DNA of 64,000 bases from Polyodon spathula (lineage: Eukaryota; Chordata; Actinopteri; Acipenseriformes; Polyodontidae): positions 12,993,193 through 13,057,192 of the forward strand of contig NC_054534.1 in NCBI RefSeq assembly GCF_017654505.1, read 5' to 3'. A program made the translations under genes and the position numbers. The notes beneath the pieces were generated by a model that saw only the letters and a list, made by a program, of their open reading frames with translations, did no database searches and had not been told where the DNA came from. Positions 1-10,490 of this stretch are shown piece after piece; the stretch's first letter is position 1; each line of letters opens with the position of its first letter.

Positions 1-1264
1 CTACTACACTATTATGCCTTTTTTTGAAATGGCTCAGGATGCCAATATATATAAGACCACCATCATCCACAAGCCTATTACTTTGGGTGTTTCTAAAACC
101 TCACAGCATGGCTTTTTAGAGTATGATATAGTGCAGATTGATTTTATGAACATTTTGTTAATTACTTGTAAAGGAGAGACTTATAAAGGAGGCAATTTCA
201 GCAATCACCACAGAAGGATTATAAAATCAGTGAGACATCTGACAGCATCTGCTGATATTACTGTAGTGGTAAATCTACTGTAATTGTTAGTTTGCAAACA
301 TCAAAGGAGAATCAGCCTGCAATTATGGGAAATGAGCAGGCAAGAGGTCACAAAGACTGTACAAAGGGAATTGATGAGCACAATGATAGCAAATTGTGTT
401 TCTGATAAAAAAAGGTAGGCAAAGATTAATCAATTATCAATCTCCACTGCGAAGCTGTGTTTATTAAACTACATTTGAGTTTATTTTTAATTATCTTGTT
501 TTGCCTTTTAATAATAATGCTTTCTCAAAGCATTCATTAATTGTCAGTTATTACCTGCCAGATATTTGATAAGGGATGTGTTTGCTAATTACACCTGTAA
601 AACTTTCAGAAAAAAAGTGTTTACTATTTGCTACCTAACTGAACCCTTGAGACAGCTTATTTAATTTCAAGGGTATCCTGAATAAACCATGTGTTGGACA
701 TTATCGCACTGGTAACTTTTTTTGTATTTTTGTATACCAGTGGTATGAACTATTACGTACTGGTAATCTGTTACGGTACAATGCCATACCAGTGTAATAC
801 CAAATCAAGTCGACTATACATTGTTTGTTCCAACCCTTTGTGTTGCCACTGCTTGGTAAGAGTTATAAACGGATATTATATGTTATCCCAATGGTTTATA
901 TACTTTCCTGTCAAGACAGGTCTATTCAGACAGACACAGTTCAGCAATGGGAATGTGAGCAAAATGTGAAATTAAAAAGGAGTACTGTATTTGACTACAT
1001 GATTAATTAGGGATTATTATAAAATAAAATATTTAAAGTATGAAATGCACTTGCACATCATCTTTTTGCACATGACAAAGGATGAAAGCTCATAACACAT
1101 TAGTCCTCTTTACCATATTAATATCTTACAGCTGGCTACTTAGTTTAGGAGCTAAGTCATTGTGACCTCAAAACTTCAAAATCAAGGTTTGCTTGATTAC
1201 TTTTTATACTGAAAATGAAATAGTCACTGTAACATTGAAAAACGTTATTAAATTCTTAAAGTAA

Positions 1265-1266
<2 letters not shown>
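1..1266. other. No recognisable feature
   Basis: AT-rich sequence with only short open frames in either strand. The longest (14-283, plus) encodes 89 residues that I do not recognise; it has no domain motif or plausible splice context. I see no repeat family signature here. Confidence 0.6.

Positions 1267-1358
<92 letters not shown>
1267..1358. repeat. (TA)n microsatellite
   Basis: An uninterrupted run of alternating A and T about 92 bp long. It is self-complementary, so it can extrude as a cruciform. It abuts a possible DNA-transposon remnant on its right. Confidence 0.97.
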
Positions 1359-1360
<2 letters not shown>

Positions 1361-1500
1361 TTCCTGAAAGTCGCGTTGTAAGTCTTAGCGTCGTAAGTCG
1401 AAGCAGATTTTCCTATAGGAACAATGTTATAACTTGGGGTTACGTTCCTGACCCTTCGGCCAGATAATATAGTTTTACAACAATGACCCGTTATATTGTA
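1359..1500. mobile_element. Possible Tigger/pogo-like DNA transposon remnant
   Basis: The segment has phrases such as GTCGTAAGTCGAAGC, TTTTCCTATAGGAA and GGGTTACGTTCCTGACC. These resemble the sub-terminal parts of Tigger-type elements, in which GTTCCT and TTCCCATAGGAA-like strings recur. No clean terminal inverted repeat or TA target duplication can be drawn because the left side runs into a (TA)n tract. The assignment rests on memory of family style, not on an alignment. Confidence 0.3.
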
Positions 1501-1740
1501 CTCATGCAAATATTTATTTAACTCTTCAGCCTGGTGATTACTTGTATATCACTCAGACACCTACCAGACCTGCTTAAAAGTACATACTCAGGGCTTTTCA
1601 GTGGGTGTATGTGGTACTCCTAGCAGGAAATACGATCGTCTGAAGTCAAGCCCCTCATCAAGTGACAGAGCTCACAGCTTAGGTTTCGGGTTTTCGGTTT
1701 AGAGTCCATTGCTCTTGTTAGACATTGTTAAGGGCAAATA

Positions 1741-1933
1741 AATTCTTTAAAAAAAAAAAAAAAAAACCTTTTACAGTGACCTTATTGATGAATCGTCCCA
1801 TGACGTCTGTGTCTCCAGTCTAAAAGTGCAGATCTACAAGTCATTTGAAAGGTGAGTACTTGGACTAACTGGCTGTCGTGTTTTATTTTTGATTATTATT
1901 ATTATTATTATTATTTTTTTAAACTTGGTGAAT

Positions 1934-1972
<39 letters not shown>

Positions 1973-2001
1973 CTGTGTGTGCGTGCGTGCGTGCGTGTGT
2001 G
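1741..2001. repeat. Cluster of simple repeats
   Basis: An A tract lies near 1749-1766. It is followed by an (ATT)n run near 1893-1914, a T tract near 1937-1971 and a (TGCG)n/(TG)n run near 1975-2001. Short open frames across these tracts give only low-complexity peptides and are not genes. Confidence 0.9.
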
Positions 2002-2411
2002 CTTGTAGGAGATTTGTATAACATGTTTGCAGTTAAAACCTGACATTTTCAGCCCAATTTATTCATTCTAGTTTTGAAAATAAAAATCTTGCTATCAAAG
2101 TTTTGTCGTGACCGAGTGTCTTCTGTATTTTTATGTATTTAGTGTGCACTAAGTTGCTTGTTTTTGAATAAAATAAAATACTCAACATCTTGTGTGGTAT
2201 TTATTTATTTTTTTGACTGCTATATTCATAAATAAATATACTTTTATCACAAACAGGGTAATAATGTTTCCATTCTCAGTTTGGTCTGCATTTGCCATTT
2301 CGGAGTCTGATACCATGCATATAAAACCGTGTGTAGCTCTGCGAGTGTACAAAATATTTCAAATTTTCTCATTTCTGATTTGAAATCCTTTGAAAATTTG
2401 AAAATTGTGCA

Positions 2412-2520
2412 GCTCCTATATGCTCTATTTTTTTTCTATCTTAGTGGGAAAGAGGTCAAAAATTACAGTTTTTAAAAATATTATTATACATTTTTCAAAA
2501 AAAAAAAGGGTGAGGAGTGG

Positions 2521-2576
<56 letters not shown>

Positions 2577-2815
2577 ACATCACAATTAAATACATTATAC
2601 CACTGAAAAAAGTTACTTTATACCTTTCTGCAGATATATTGGGTTTTAATTTCTGATGTAAAGCTGCTAAACCACAACTGCTAAATACAAAGTGGTCGTA
2701 TTTACTTTACATGAAATAGAGCTCCGAAAATAGGGCAGTTTTTGGGGAATTTTGGCATACAGAACATGGCTTGGACAAAATCTTTTAGCTCCTAAATAGC
2801 AGAAGATATTTGAAA

Positions 2816-2850
<35 letters not shown>

Positions 2851-3150
2851 AAATCCACATAACGTTTAGCATCTTCCTATGCTGATATTTTTTTATATAT
2901 ACCTAACTTGGAAAGGGGTCGAAATTTGTAATTTTTCAATAATTTTTTGGGCGGTACAGTTTATATAAAAAAAGATATAATACATTCCACAATAAAATAC
3001 ACTATGTCATTGGAAACAGCTACTAAAGGACTTTTCTATAGATATATCGGGTTTGAATTTCTGATGTAAGGTTGCCGAACTACAAGCCCTAAACCCAAAG
3101 TGGTCATATTCAAGCCCAAATATGGTCATTCTACCTAGGAATCAAAGGGT
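2412..3150. repeat. Ancient direct duplication of a ~400-460 bp repeat
   Basis: Two diverged copies lie in direct order. In copy 1, AAAGAGGTCAAAAATTACAG (about 2450) matches GAAAGGGGTCGAAATTTGTA (about 2911) in copy 2. Likewise AGATATATTGGGTTTTAATTT (2632, copy 1) matches AGATATATCGGGTTTGAATTT (3042, copy 2), followed in both by TTCTGATGTAA and a shared AAAGTGGTC. The offset falls from about 460 to about 410 bp because copy 1 has gained a (TA)n tract (2521-2570) and a T tract (2818-2846) lies between the copies. The family is not recognised. Confidence 0.75.
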
Positions 3151-5731
3151 TAATAAAACTGTATATGAAAACTATATAAATGAATACAAAAGATAACACT
3201 TCACTGTGCACCCTTGTAATGATCTTAAATTATTGTATAATTTTCCATTTGAACAATAATAAACAAAACATTGGAGGTTTACTTATAAGGTAAATTAACA
3301 GTTCAAATGTTTTAAAGGTGATTGCATAGTGCTCTGCATACGTCATTACTTAAAATACTTTGATTTACTGGAAAAATGAAATTAATCAAATTACACAAGG
3401 TTCAGGTAGGTCTTCTATAGTTTAGTAATTTCTTGTGAGAAGGATGTGGATTTGTTTTATAAAAAGAATAAGTTATATGTGAGTTTTTTCAGTATCTTGA
3501 GACACAATGACAGAACTGTACAAGGTAATGGTTGTTTCTGACCAGTTTGTTGTCTATGTATGTTGTCCTCTTTTCAGTATTTGTTGTAATTGTCGTTTTT
3601 AACACATTTGTTGTTTGTTCAACAGTGTTTTGGTTTCATTAGTCACCATTTTGACAATCTTGAAGCAGTTAATTTCTAAGTTAGATCAACAAAAAGCAAT
3701 GTAATTAAACTGAAATAATACACGATTGAAGTATTTAATATTTTTTATTGGCCCATCAAAGAAGTTGCAAGGAATTATTTCCAGCAATAACTGTTGGTAG
3801 TTAATTACCAGCAGTTTTTCTGTACTAAGCATGCCAACTCTTAATAACAGTATTGCTGCCAATATTAAAATGTCCCTTTAATTTAGGTTCAATCCAAGGT
3901 TCCTGCTGCTTTAGTGATTCTTGCCAGCTGTATTAGTGTTGTGAAACAGGAAATGATCCACAACAATAATAATAAAAGGTCCTGGTTATTTATTTTTTTA
4001 TTGGAATTTGTTGACAACATAAAATTACTTACTTATTACTCGTTTACCTTTCAAATCAATACAGTCTTACAACAGAGTCTCGCTTCTTTCCAGGCTGACC
4101 CACTTCCCTGACCTGGAAACAAACTGTCAGGCCAGCCCTTCCAGATACTTGTCCTCTCGTTCTTTAGCTCCCTCACAGGTTGGGAGGAAGATTCATCACC
4201 AGAACTCATCTTTCCGTCACAGATGTGCACGAATAATGGTCTTTGTCCTAATATTAGTAATGGCCGAATAGTGTCTTACATTTTTACGAATGCTAGGCAA
4301 TATTTGTTGCAAGCAAAGTGTTTGAAATCAATGAAATCAATGTTTGAATTGTTCTCTCATTTCAACCACTTCTCCCTCTGCAGTCTGTGGCACTGGCAGC
4401 CAATCGGTGTGGAAAGTCAGTGCTTCAGTTCCTTCAATCAAGAGGGCTGTGTAGGGAAAAGTAAAGTGAAAATATAATTTAATAATTTTGTAAACAGCTT
4501 AGCAAGATGATTGTCTCCATGTATCGTGCATGGTTGCAGCACTAGGCTCCAGTTAGGAGCTGCACTGCAGGCTGTGTGAAAGAGGAAAAACGTTGTATCA
4601 CTGAGGGTTGGGATTTTAGAAAAGTGTTTATTCGATTTTAAAAAACATGTATTTTTTTGTTTGTTTAATGCAGTTATGGCGGCTCTGTGACTGCCTGTGT
4701 TTAAAGTTTGCAGTCACTCCATGTGGTATTGCTTTAGCATAGTGGAGCTTGCAGTGCTGTTTGTTCCACCCCACAATCACAATTATTTATATTTATTAAA
4801 TAATAAACTTGTCTCAGTAAATTCATTGCATTTTTTTTTTTAATTAAATCGTTTTGATTGCTATGTTTCACTTGCTGTCTGATTGTGAGATAAGACTATT
4901 GTAAATAATAAGTTAAACTAATAATTTTTTACAATCTTCTAATACTTCTTTTAGTGGTGTATAATAAGTCTTGATTGCATCTTTTGTTTGATATTGGTGA
5001 TGCCTTCTCTGCATTGCATTGTAATCGTTTGACAAAAAAAAATGCATTATCGTTCACTCCACTTTGTTGTTGTTAATGGTTACTGTAAATAGCTCCATTG
5101 TTTTTAGTAGATCTTTGTAGGAAAGTGTAAAATGTGGACAGAGCTCCACAGTTAAATATATACATGTGGCATATCATTGTGAATTTTGTTTGCACGCATG
5201 CAGACATATTAGTTTGCATGTGAGAACAGTACATTTGTGGAAATGATTGCACATAAAGACAACTGCTGTTGGGCTAAAAGCATTAAAATATTGTGTATCT
5301 ATGTTCATTATTGTTCAATTTAAAATAAAATCACCTTTCTACATTTTCTTTTTTTCGTTACATTCTGTTGTTGTTGGTTATTGTGGTTCTGTTGCTTATA
5401 GTTAGGGCTCTTCGTTTTGATGATGTAATGTCCCTTTAAGTTTGTTTTGTGCCAACCTAATTTCTTAATTAAACTCTTGTAGAAGTGTCGTCAGATTTTC
5501 CACACATACTCTTTTTATTGATGTATATGCTCTGAGCACACTCTGAAACTCAGGGAGGACAGAGATGTTTTAAACTCCTGTAGTGGTTTTGTTCATGCAC
5601 TGGGCAGGCTATATGTCCAGACAACTTTTAATATTCAAGAAAATCATGTAGACTCATTTAATTTGAAGTTTCAGTGAATCAGAGCAGTAGTAGTGCTCTT
5701 CTTGGTTTATTAATTGGATTGGTTGGTTTCA
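3151..5731. other. No assigned feature; one weak exon-like stretch
   Basis: AT-rich with no repeat family that I can name. A run near 4094-4267 on the plus strand is preceded by a pyrimidine tract ending CTTTCCAG. It stays open for about 58 codons and then meets a TAG, in the style of a terminal exon. The predicted peptide has no motif I know, so I do not call it a gene. The rest holds short T and A tracts only. Confidence 0.5.
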
Positions 5732-5792
5732 CAGACCGCCGTAAATCCTAAGTAAAAAGCAATCTTGGCGATCCAGTGCTTTACAGGTTTAA
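5732..5792 (+). mobile_element. Half of an Angel-like palindromic MITE
   Basis: GGTTTCACAGAC, then about 20 bp, then CAATCTTGG and GTGCTTTAC. This matches the left half of the complete small palindromic element at 60168-60269 (GGTTTCACAGAC ... TAATCTTGGGCTGCTTTAC). No right half is visible, so this is probably a truncated copy. The TTCACAGAC terminal motif recalls the fish Angel family. Confidence 0.5.
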
Positions 5793-5984
5793 CAGCATTA
5801 GTACTTCAATACAGTAAAACAAATATGGTTATTATATATTTAGCATTCAGGCTATACATACATAAAGCTAAAAACGCCCACAACTATATTCTAAAGAGTT
5901 CAATAAATCGCTGTTAAAACTGATACATAATTTCTATACCTTATAGAAATACATCAATATAAAAGAGATATTAAATTAAAATAT

Positions 5985-6176
5985 GCTTACCTTCCAGTAT
6001 ATGGAAGTATAGTGTAGGGTATATGAAAAATAAGAACTGTCTTCAAAAGGGAGAAACTTCAGAATTCGATCAAAATAGCAATCAGTTTTTCAGAGACCCT
6101 CAGAACATGGACCACGTCAGCTCGCAAGATCAAGTTGAATGATATCAAATGAGGGTCTTGCTCTGGACTTATATAG
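5985..6176 (-). promoter_or_regulatory. TATA box plus downstream splice donor (candidate promoter or LTR)
   Basis: Read on the minus strand, a good TATA box (CCTATATAAGTCC, about 6168-6178) is followed some 180 bp later by a consensus 5' splice site (CTGGAAGGTAAGC, about 5986-5998). This is the layout of a TATA promoter with a non-coding first exon, or of the end of an LTR. I could not find a coding exon downstream, so the call is tentative. Confidence 0.25.
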
Positions 6177-6364
6177 GATTTTGCCTCCATTGAATACATC
6201 AGAAGTCCCAAGTAAATCTAATCATCACTTGGCATTGATATTTCTTATGTTTAGTTAATTATAAATTCTAGAAGGATCTGGTCAACTCCCTTTTCAAAAC
6301 TGATTTAAAATTTAAGCAATAATAAACATGTTAACTGTAACAGCCTTATTCAACTGTACCATTC

Positions 6365-7790
6365 TCTGACTGTGCCTGACCTCTCTCTTTTTCAAAAAGT
6401 TACCTGCTCAAGCATGATTCAGACACCCTGTTTTCTTGCCAAGACTATTGTTTGATTAACATGAAACACCGTTGTAAGCGCTTTTCCATATTCATCGTTT
6501 TCTCCCAAAGAAAGTCTCTACTTATATGTATACTGATACTGGACACAACTCGCCTAATTCGTGGAATGCTCTGTATGACTGCCAGATTTTCTTATCATAG
6601 AAAGACCTTGGATTCAAAACTGCGGACTACAAATAAAAACTGCCAAAAAGAACCTTCCATATCTAGGTTTTTTGTGTACTAAAATTTGTGAATACAGTTT
6701 CTTTATTTGTCTAATATTGTAACATAACAGTTACTTTTTTTATTACAGTAAAACCTGTATATAAACTAAACATTTATATTCTTTAATGTGTATAGCAATG
6801 TCTAAAAGATTTTTTGTTTAGCTGTTGAAAGAAACAGCTAATTCTTAAATTGAGTAAATGAAATGTTCTCTCCTGCTTTTACAGTCTATTTGTATTGCAG
6901 TAGAGCCTTAACAAGCAAATATGATGTTTAAATACGATGTTTCTTATTAGATCAAAATACTTGTAATACTAACATATTATTTCTCTTCAGAGAGTTTTGG
7001 CACTATTATTGGATCAGAATACTTTTTTATTTAAAACATCTATGTTTAGTAACACAGTAAAAACAAATCAAATATGTCTTTTTAGTTTCAAATATCATTC
7101 TCTCTAAAAAGGGTTACCCTTTTGTTTTTGCTAATTTGCAATACCTAGCCTCCATGTTTAGTTCCCCCAGATGCCTGCTTCTTTAAAGTTACCGGCTTCC
7201 AAGAGTGTGTGTGCGCTAATAACAAAGACACATAGACAAGCTTTTTTTTTTCTAACATTAACACATGTTCAGTTTTCTTAGTTCAAATCATTGTAACCTG
7301 TTCATAATTTGCTGCAATACTATTGATGCTGGTTTTATGTTCTTTAAAACACAGCACAATTATTACAATATTTTGACAGTATCAGTTAGTACTGAACTTC
7401 TTTAGTTTTTAACTGTTATTTTTTGTAACAGTTTAACTTTAAATGATTGTATAACATGTATTTCTAATTCAGTTACTTCAGTATAACAGTTGCTAATATT
7501 GTTTTACTGAATTAAGTCTGACCCCTTTCTCTGTTCATACAGAATCCAGCTGAAGCAGGTTTTAAGACAGCCTCGCCTTTTGCCAATTTTTTTTTGGTGT
7601 TGATTAGTATGAGACACGACCGTAAGCATTTTCTAATACTCCTGCCTTCTGTTATCCGAAAGTAATGAAAGTAAAGTAGCGAATGAAACTGGCTGCTGTT
7701 TCTTATAAAAATGGAATATGCTAACAAGGCCTTATGATAAGAACCTGCCAAGTTTGACTCCTTCCAGCAGGTGCTTTCATAGACTGCACA
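6365..7790. repeat. Two diverged copies of an unnamed repeat (6365-6500 and 7512-7660)
   Basis: The segments run in parallel. CTGACCTCTCTCTTTTTC pairs with CTGACCCCTTTCTCTGTTC. CAAGCATGATTCAGACACCC pairs with GAAGCAGGTTTTAAGACAGCC. CTTGCCAA pairs with TTTGCCAA, and GATTAACATGAAACAC with GATTAGTATGAGACAC, each followed by GTAAGC and TTTTC/TTTTCTA. Similarity is partial, so the repeat is old. No transposase or reverse transcriptase frame is visible. The DNA between the two copies is AT-rich and featureless. Confidence 0.5.
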
Positions 7791-8182
7791 CAACACCTAT
7801 CTGTTGTTTTCTACTGAGTATACAGATCTTTTTGATACATATACAGTATTATTATAATTATTGACAAAGCATATATCATATTATTTCAATCAATACAGGA
7901 TAGTTTAAATCAATTCACGTCTAATAACTCGGCATGTTCCCAGCAGGATTGGAACTCTGCGCCAGGCTCAGCTCGGATTGGTTCTGCGAGCACCACGACA
8001 GGCCTTACACAGATCTGCTAATAATATTTTCTAAAACACGTTACAGTCATTACAATATTTGTTGCAATTTCACAACTATTCAATGTGTATCCCAAAGATC
8101 AGCCTGCTTCCAGTAGCTGTGACAGTCTTGGGTCGGTTTCTGCTTTTACAGTTTTAACATTACTTCCCATGATTTAAATTCA

Positions 8183-8390
8183 ACACTTTTCACAATATAT
8201 CCGTGCATCTTGTTGGCCTTTTTTTATAGCTTCCCCACATTGTCTAGATGAAGACATTTCTGAGTCAACAAAAACTCCTAGGTCTTTTTCATAGATTTTT
8301 TCTTCAATTTCAGTATCTCCCATATGATATTTATAATGCACATTTTTATTTCCTGCGCGAGTACCTTACATTTTTCTCTATTAAATCATC
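8183..8390 (-). mobile_element. CR1/L2-type LINE fragment (3' part of ORF2)
   Basis: On the minus strand the translation contains YEKDLGVFVDSEMSSSRQCG and then EAIKKGQQ. This is the motif just downstream of the reverse transcriptase core in CR1/L2-clade LINEs, usually seen as (E/K)DLGV-VD-L----QC--A-KKAN. A further block, GNKNVHYKYHMGDTEIEE, precedes it. An apparent one-base frameshift separates that block from the expected KCKVL motif, which is also visible. The frame ends in a stop near 8183. The fragment is about 200 bp, so it is a 5'-truncated dead copy. Confidence 0.75.
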
Positions 8391-8644
8391 AGTGGGCAAA
8401 CACATTTTAACTGAATCTGGGTCCATCAAAGAACCGCACATCTTTGCAACCAAGGCCTTTCATGCAAAAGGATCTAATGACCCTGTGTGACAGTTGATTG
8501 TAAAACAAGATTGCTTTTGTTATGTATTTTCTCCCATAACTTGACTAAAACTCTAATTCTCATTCTTTTTTTTTTTTTAAGGTGACTCTTTTTTTTTAAA
8601 AATCAAAGTGAAACCAAAAAGCAAGCAAATTTAAATTGCTTTAA

Positions 8645-9243
8645 CCCAATTCGGTCCTTTGTTGGACCAGGTCTGACATTACAATTTTCTCTTTCCAGTC
8701 CGACATCATCAAAAAGACATCAAGCACAGGTCTCTAGTTGTTTTTTCTCTGAAAAAAGTAGAGAAAACCTTTCAATGGCTGAGTGAGACCAATATGAGAA
8801 GCCGAAAGAAAGGGGGCGTATCTGAGCAATACACATAGTCCCTGCACCACAGAGATAACACGGACACAGGCAAAGAAGACAGCTGCTTCTGCATCCGGTG
8901 CTCAAAGAGTATCACAGACATCTGCAGAGCTTTATGAGATGTTATAGTAATAAAATGATGACTTGGATCGCATTATTGAGGAATTTGGTGATAAAGTGAC
9001 TGATCAGGAGAGGATTTATCAGTATGCACGACTATGAAGTGGTATTGAAAAATACAGCAAACAAGGGGTGGGGCTTGTCTGGAGATGAAGTACAGAGTGT
9101 CCTTTTGCTATGCAGTGCCTTTTAAACTTGTTTTACTCTCTAAACAAATAATTAAACAGCATGTGTAAAAAAAACAATGTTTGTGTGAAAATAAACTGGA
9201 CCTGACATGCCTGACAAGCGCTGAATAAATGGACAGCTAAGGG
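8645..9243. mobile_element. Non-autonomous piggyBac-like element with TTAA target duplication
   Basis: A 599-bp unit starts CCCAATTCGGTCC and ends GGACAGCTAAGGG. It is flanked on both sides by TTAA (8641-8644 and 9244-9247), the four-base target of piggyBac transposases. Both ends begin with CCC and carry GTCC near the same offset. Inner motifs (GGTCTGACA on the left, TGTCAGG on the right) are also inverted. A short open stretch near 8965-9035 reads DLDRIIEEFGDKVTDQE and may be a trace of the parental open frame. There is no intact transposase, so the element would have to move in trans. Confidence 0.7.
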
Positions 9244-9689
9244 TTAATCCCCATTTTGAAATCCTAGTGACGCATTGCAAAAACTATTTCACCTGTTATG
9301 CAAGTTTCAAACAGAGCGTGTCATTCATATTACGGGAAGAAAAAAAAAAAAAACGCGATCTTGTTTTACAATTAAAACTTCTACATGAGATTAACTAAGA
9401 AACAATGTCGGCTTAAAACAAACTTAAAAGGACATTACATCATCAAAAATAAAATATAAAATGAAAACAAAGAGCCCTACTTATAGTAGAGCTTTGTTAA
9501 AAAATACAGTACAGTACTGGATACCACAGTAGCCTATATATTATATACATTATAAGTTAAGTACAAATATGCACATTGTTGCATTGTTTTGTCACACAGG
9601 ACATTTTTACAGTGTAAATAAGTGCAAAAAAACTAGGTTTGCCCCACCCACTTCCTGTTTGACGAATACATACCTGAATTCGTAAACAA

Positions 9690-10490
9690 ATACAAATATG
9701 AATATTAATAGCTGGGGCATGAATACAGATAATGAATCTATGAAACCTGTGCTTGTCTATGGTGCTGGGGGATGGGGAAAAAGAAGCCAAGCACTCTCCT
9801 CCCACTACCCATTTTGATTCCCTAATAATTATTTCCATTGCCATGGTAAAAGCCAGTGGAGAAATGGTGCATCCTGCCATTATTCCAACTTCTAGACATT
9901 GCCAGGTAGTGCTGAATTCTGAAGTGCTGCCCAAAGAAGTTCCTGTGGCACTGAACCATATGCATTAGCCAAATCCAGGAATGTCACATGGAGCTCATTG
10001 CTCTCCTTTTTGCTGATTGAATTTGTTGCCAGATCACACTGATGTGCTCTAAGCAATCTGGGAAACCTGGAATGCCCGCTTTTTGTACTGAAGTGTCAAT
10101 GAAGTAGTTCTTTAATAGGTAAGTTGACAATCTCTGAGCAATAATGCTGAAGAAAATCTTGCCTTCTATGTTTAATAGGGAAATAGGTTGAAACTGATTG
10201 ATGCTTGTAGAATGTTTTTCTTTTGGTATAAAGACTACCTGTTTGGCACCATGCTTTTGGTACAACCTGTTTTTCCTATGCCACTTTCATCAATTTCCAC
10301 AGTATTTGTAGAACTCCAGAAGCACTCTTGTACACTCTATATGGAACTCCATTAGGCCCTGGAGATGATGATGCCCTTGCTTTTTTCACAGCTTGCTCTA
10401 CTTCTTTCCACTTAGGTGCACAGTCCTCCATTTGGTATTCAGGTGGATTGATAGGTGGGATGTCTGAAGGAATTGACATAGGCTCCTGTC
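9690..10490 (-). mobile_element. Non-LTR retrotransposon reverse transcriptase relic
   Basis: Minus-strand pieces in successive frames give PGPNGVPYRVYK (finger motif), then KQVVFIPKEKHS and NQFQPISLLNIEGKIFFSII (RT motif FRPISLLN-GKI). Next come QKAGIPGFPDCLEHISVIWQ, then LHVTFLDLANAYGSVPQELL (the RT A box with its aspartate) and then CTISPLAFTMAMEII. The order is that of a LINE RT domain. Frameshifts lie near 10270 and 9985, and the stretch between the A box and the CTISPL block is partly deleted near 9935. The YxDD box is not reached. This is a different LINE lineage from the fragment at 8.2 kb. Confidence 0.85.

Noticed and set aside
1204..1509. 101-codon minus frame through (TA)n
   Set aside because: Most of it is Ile-Tyr repeats from the microsatellite.
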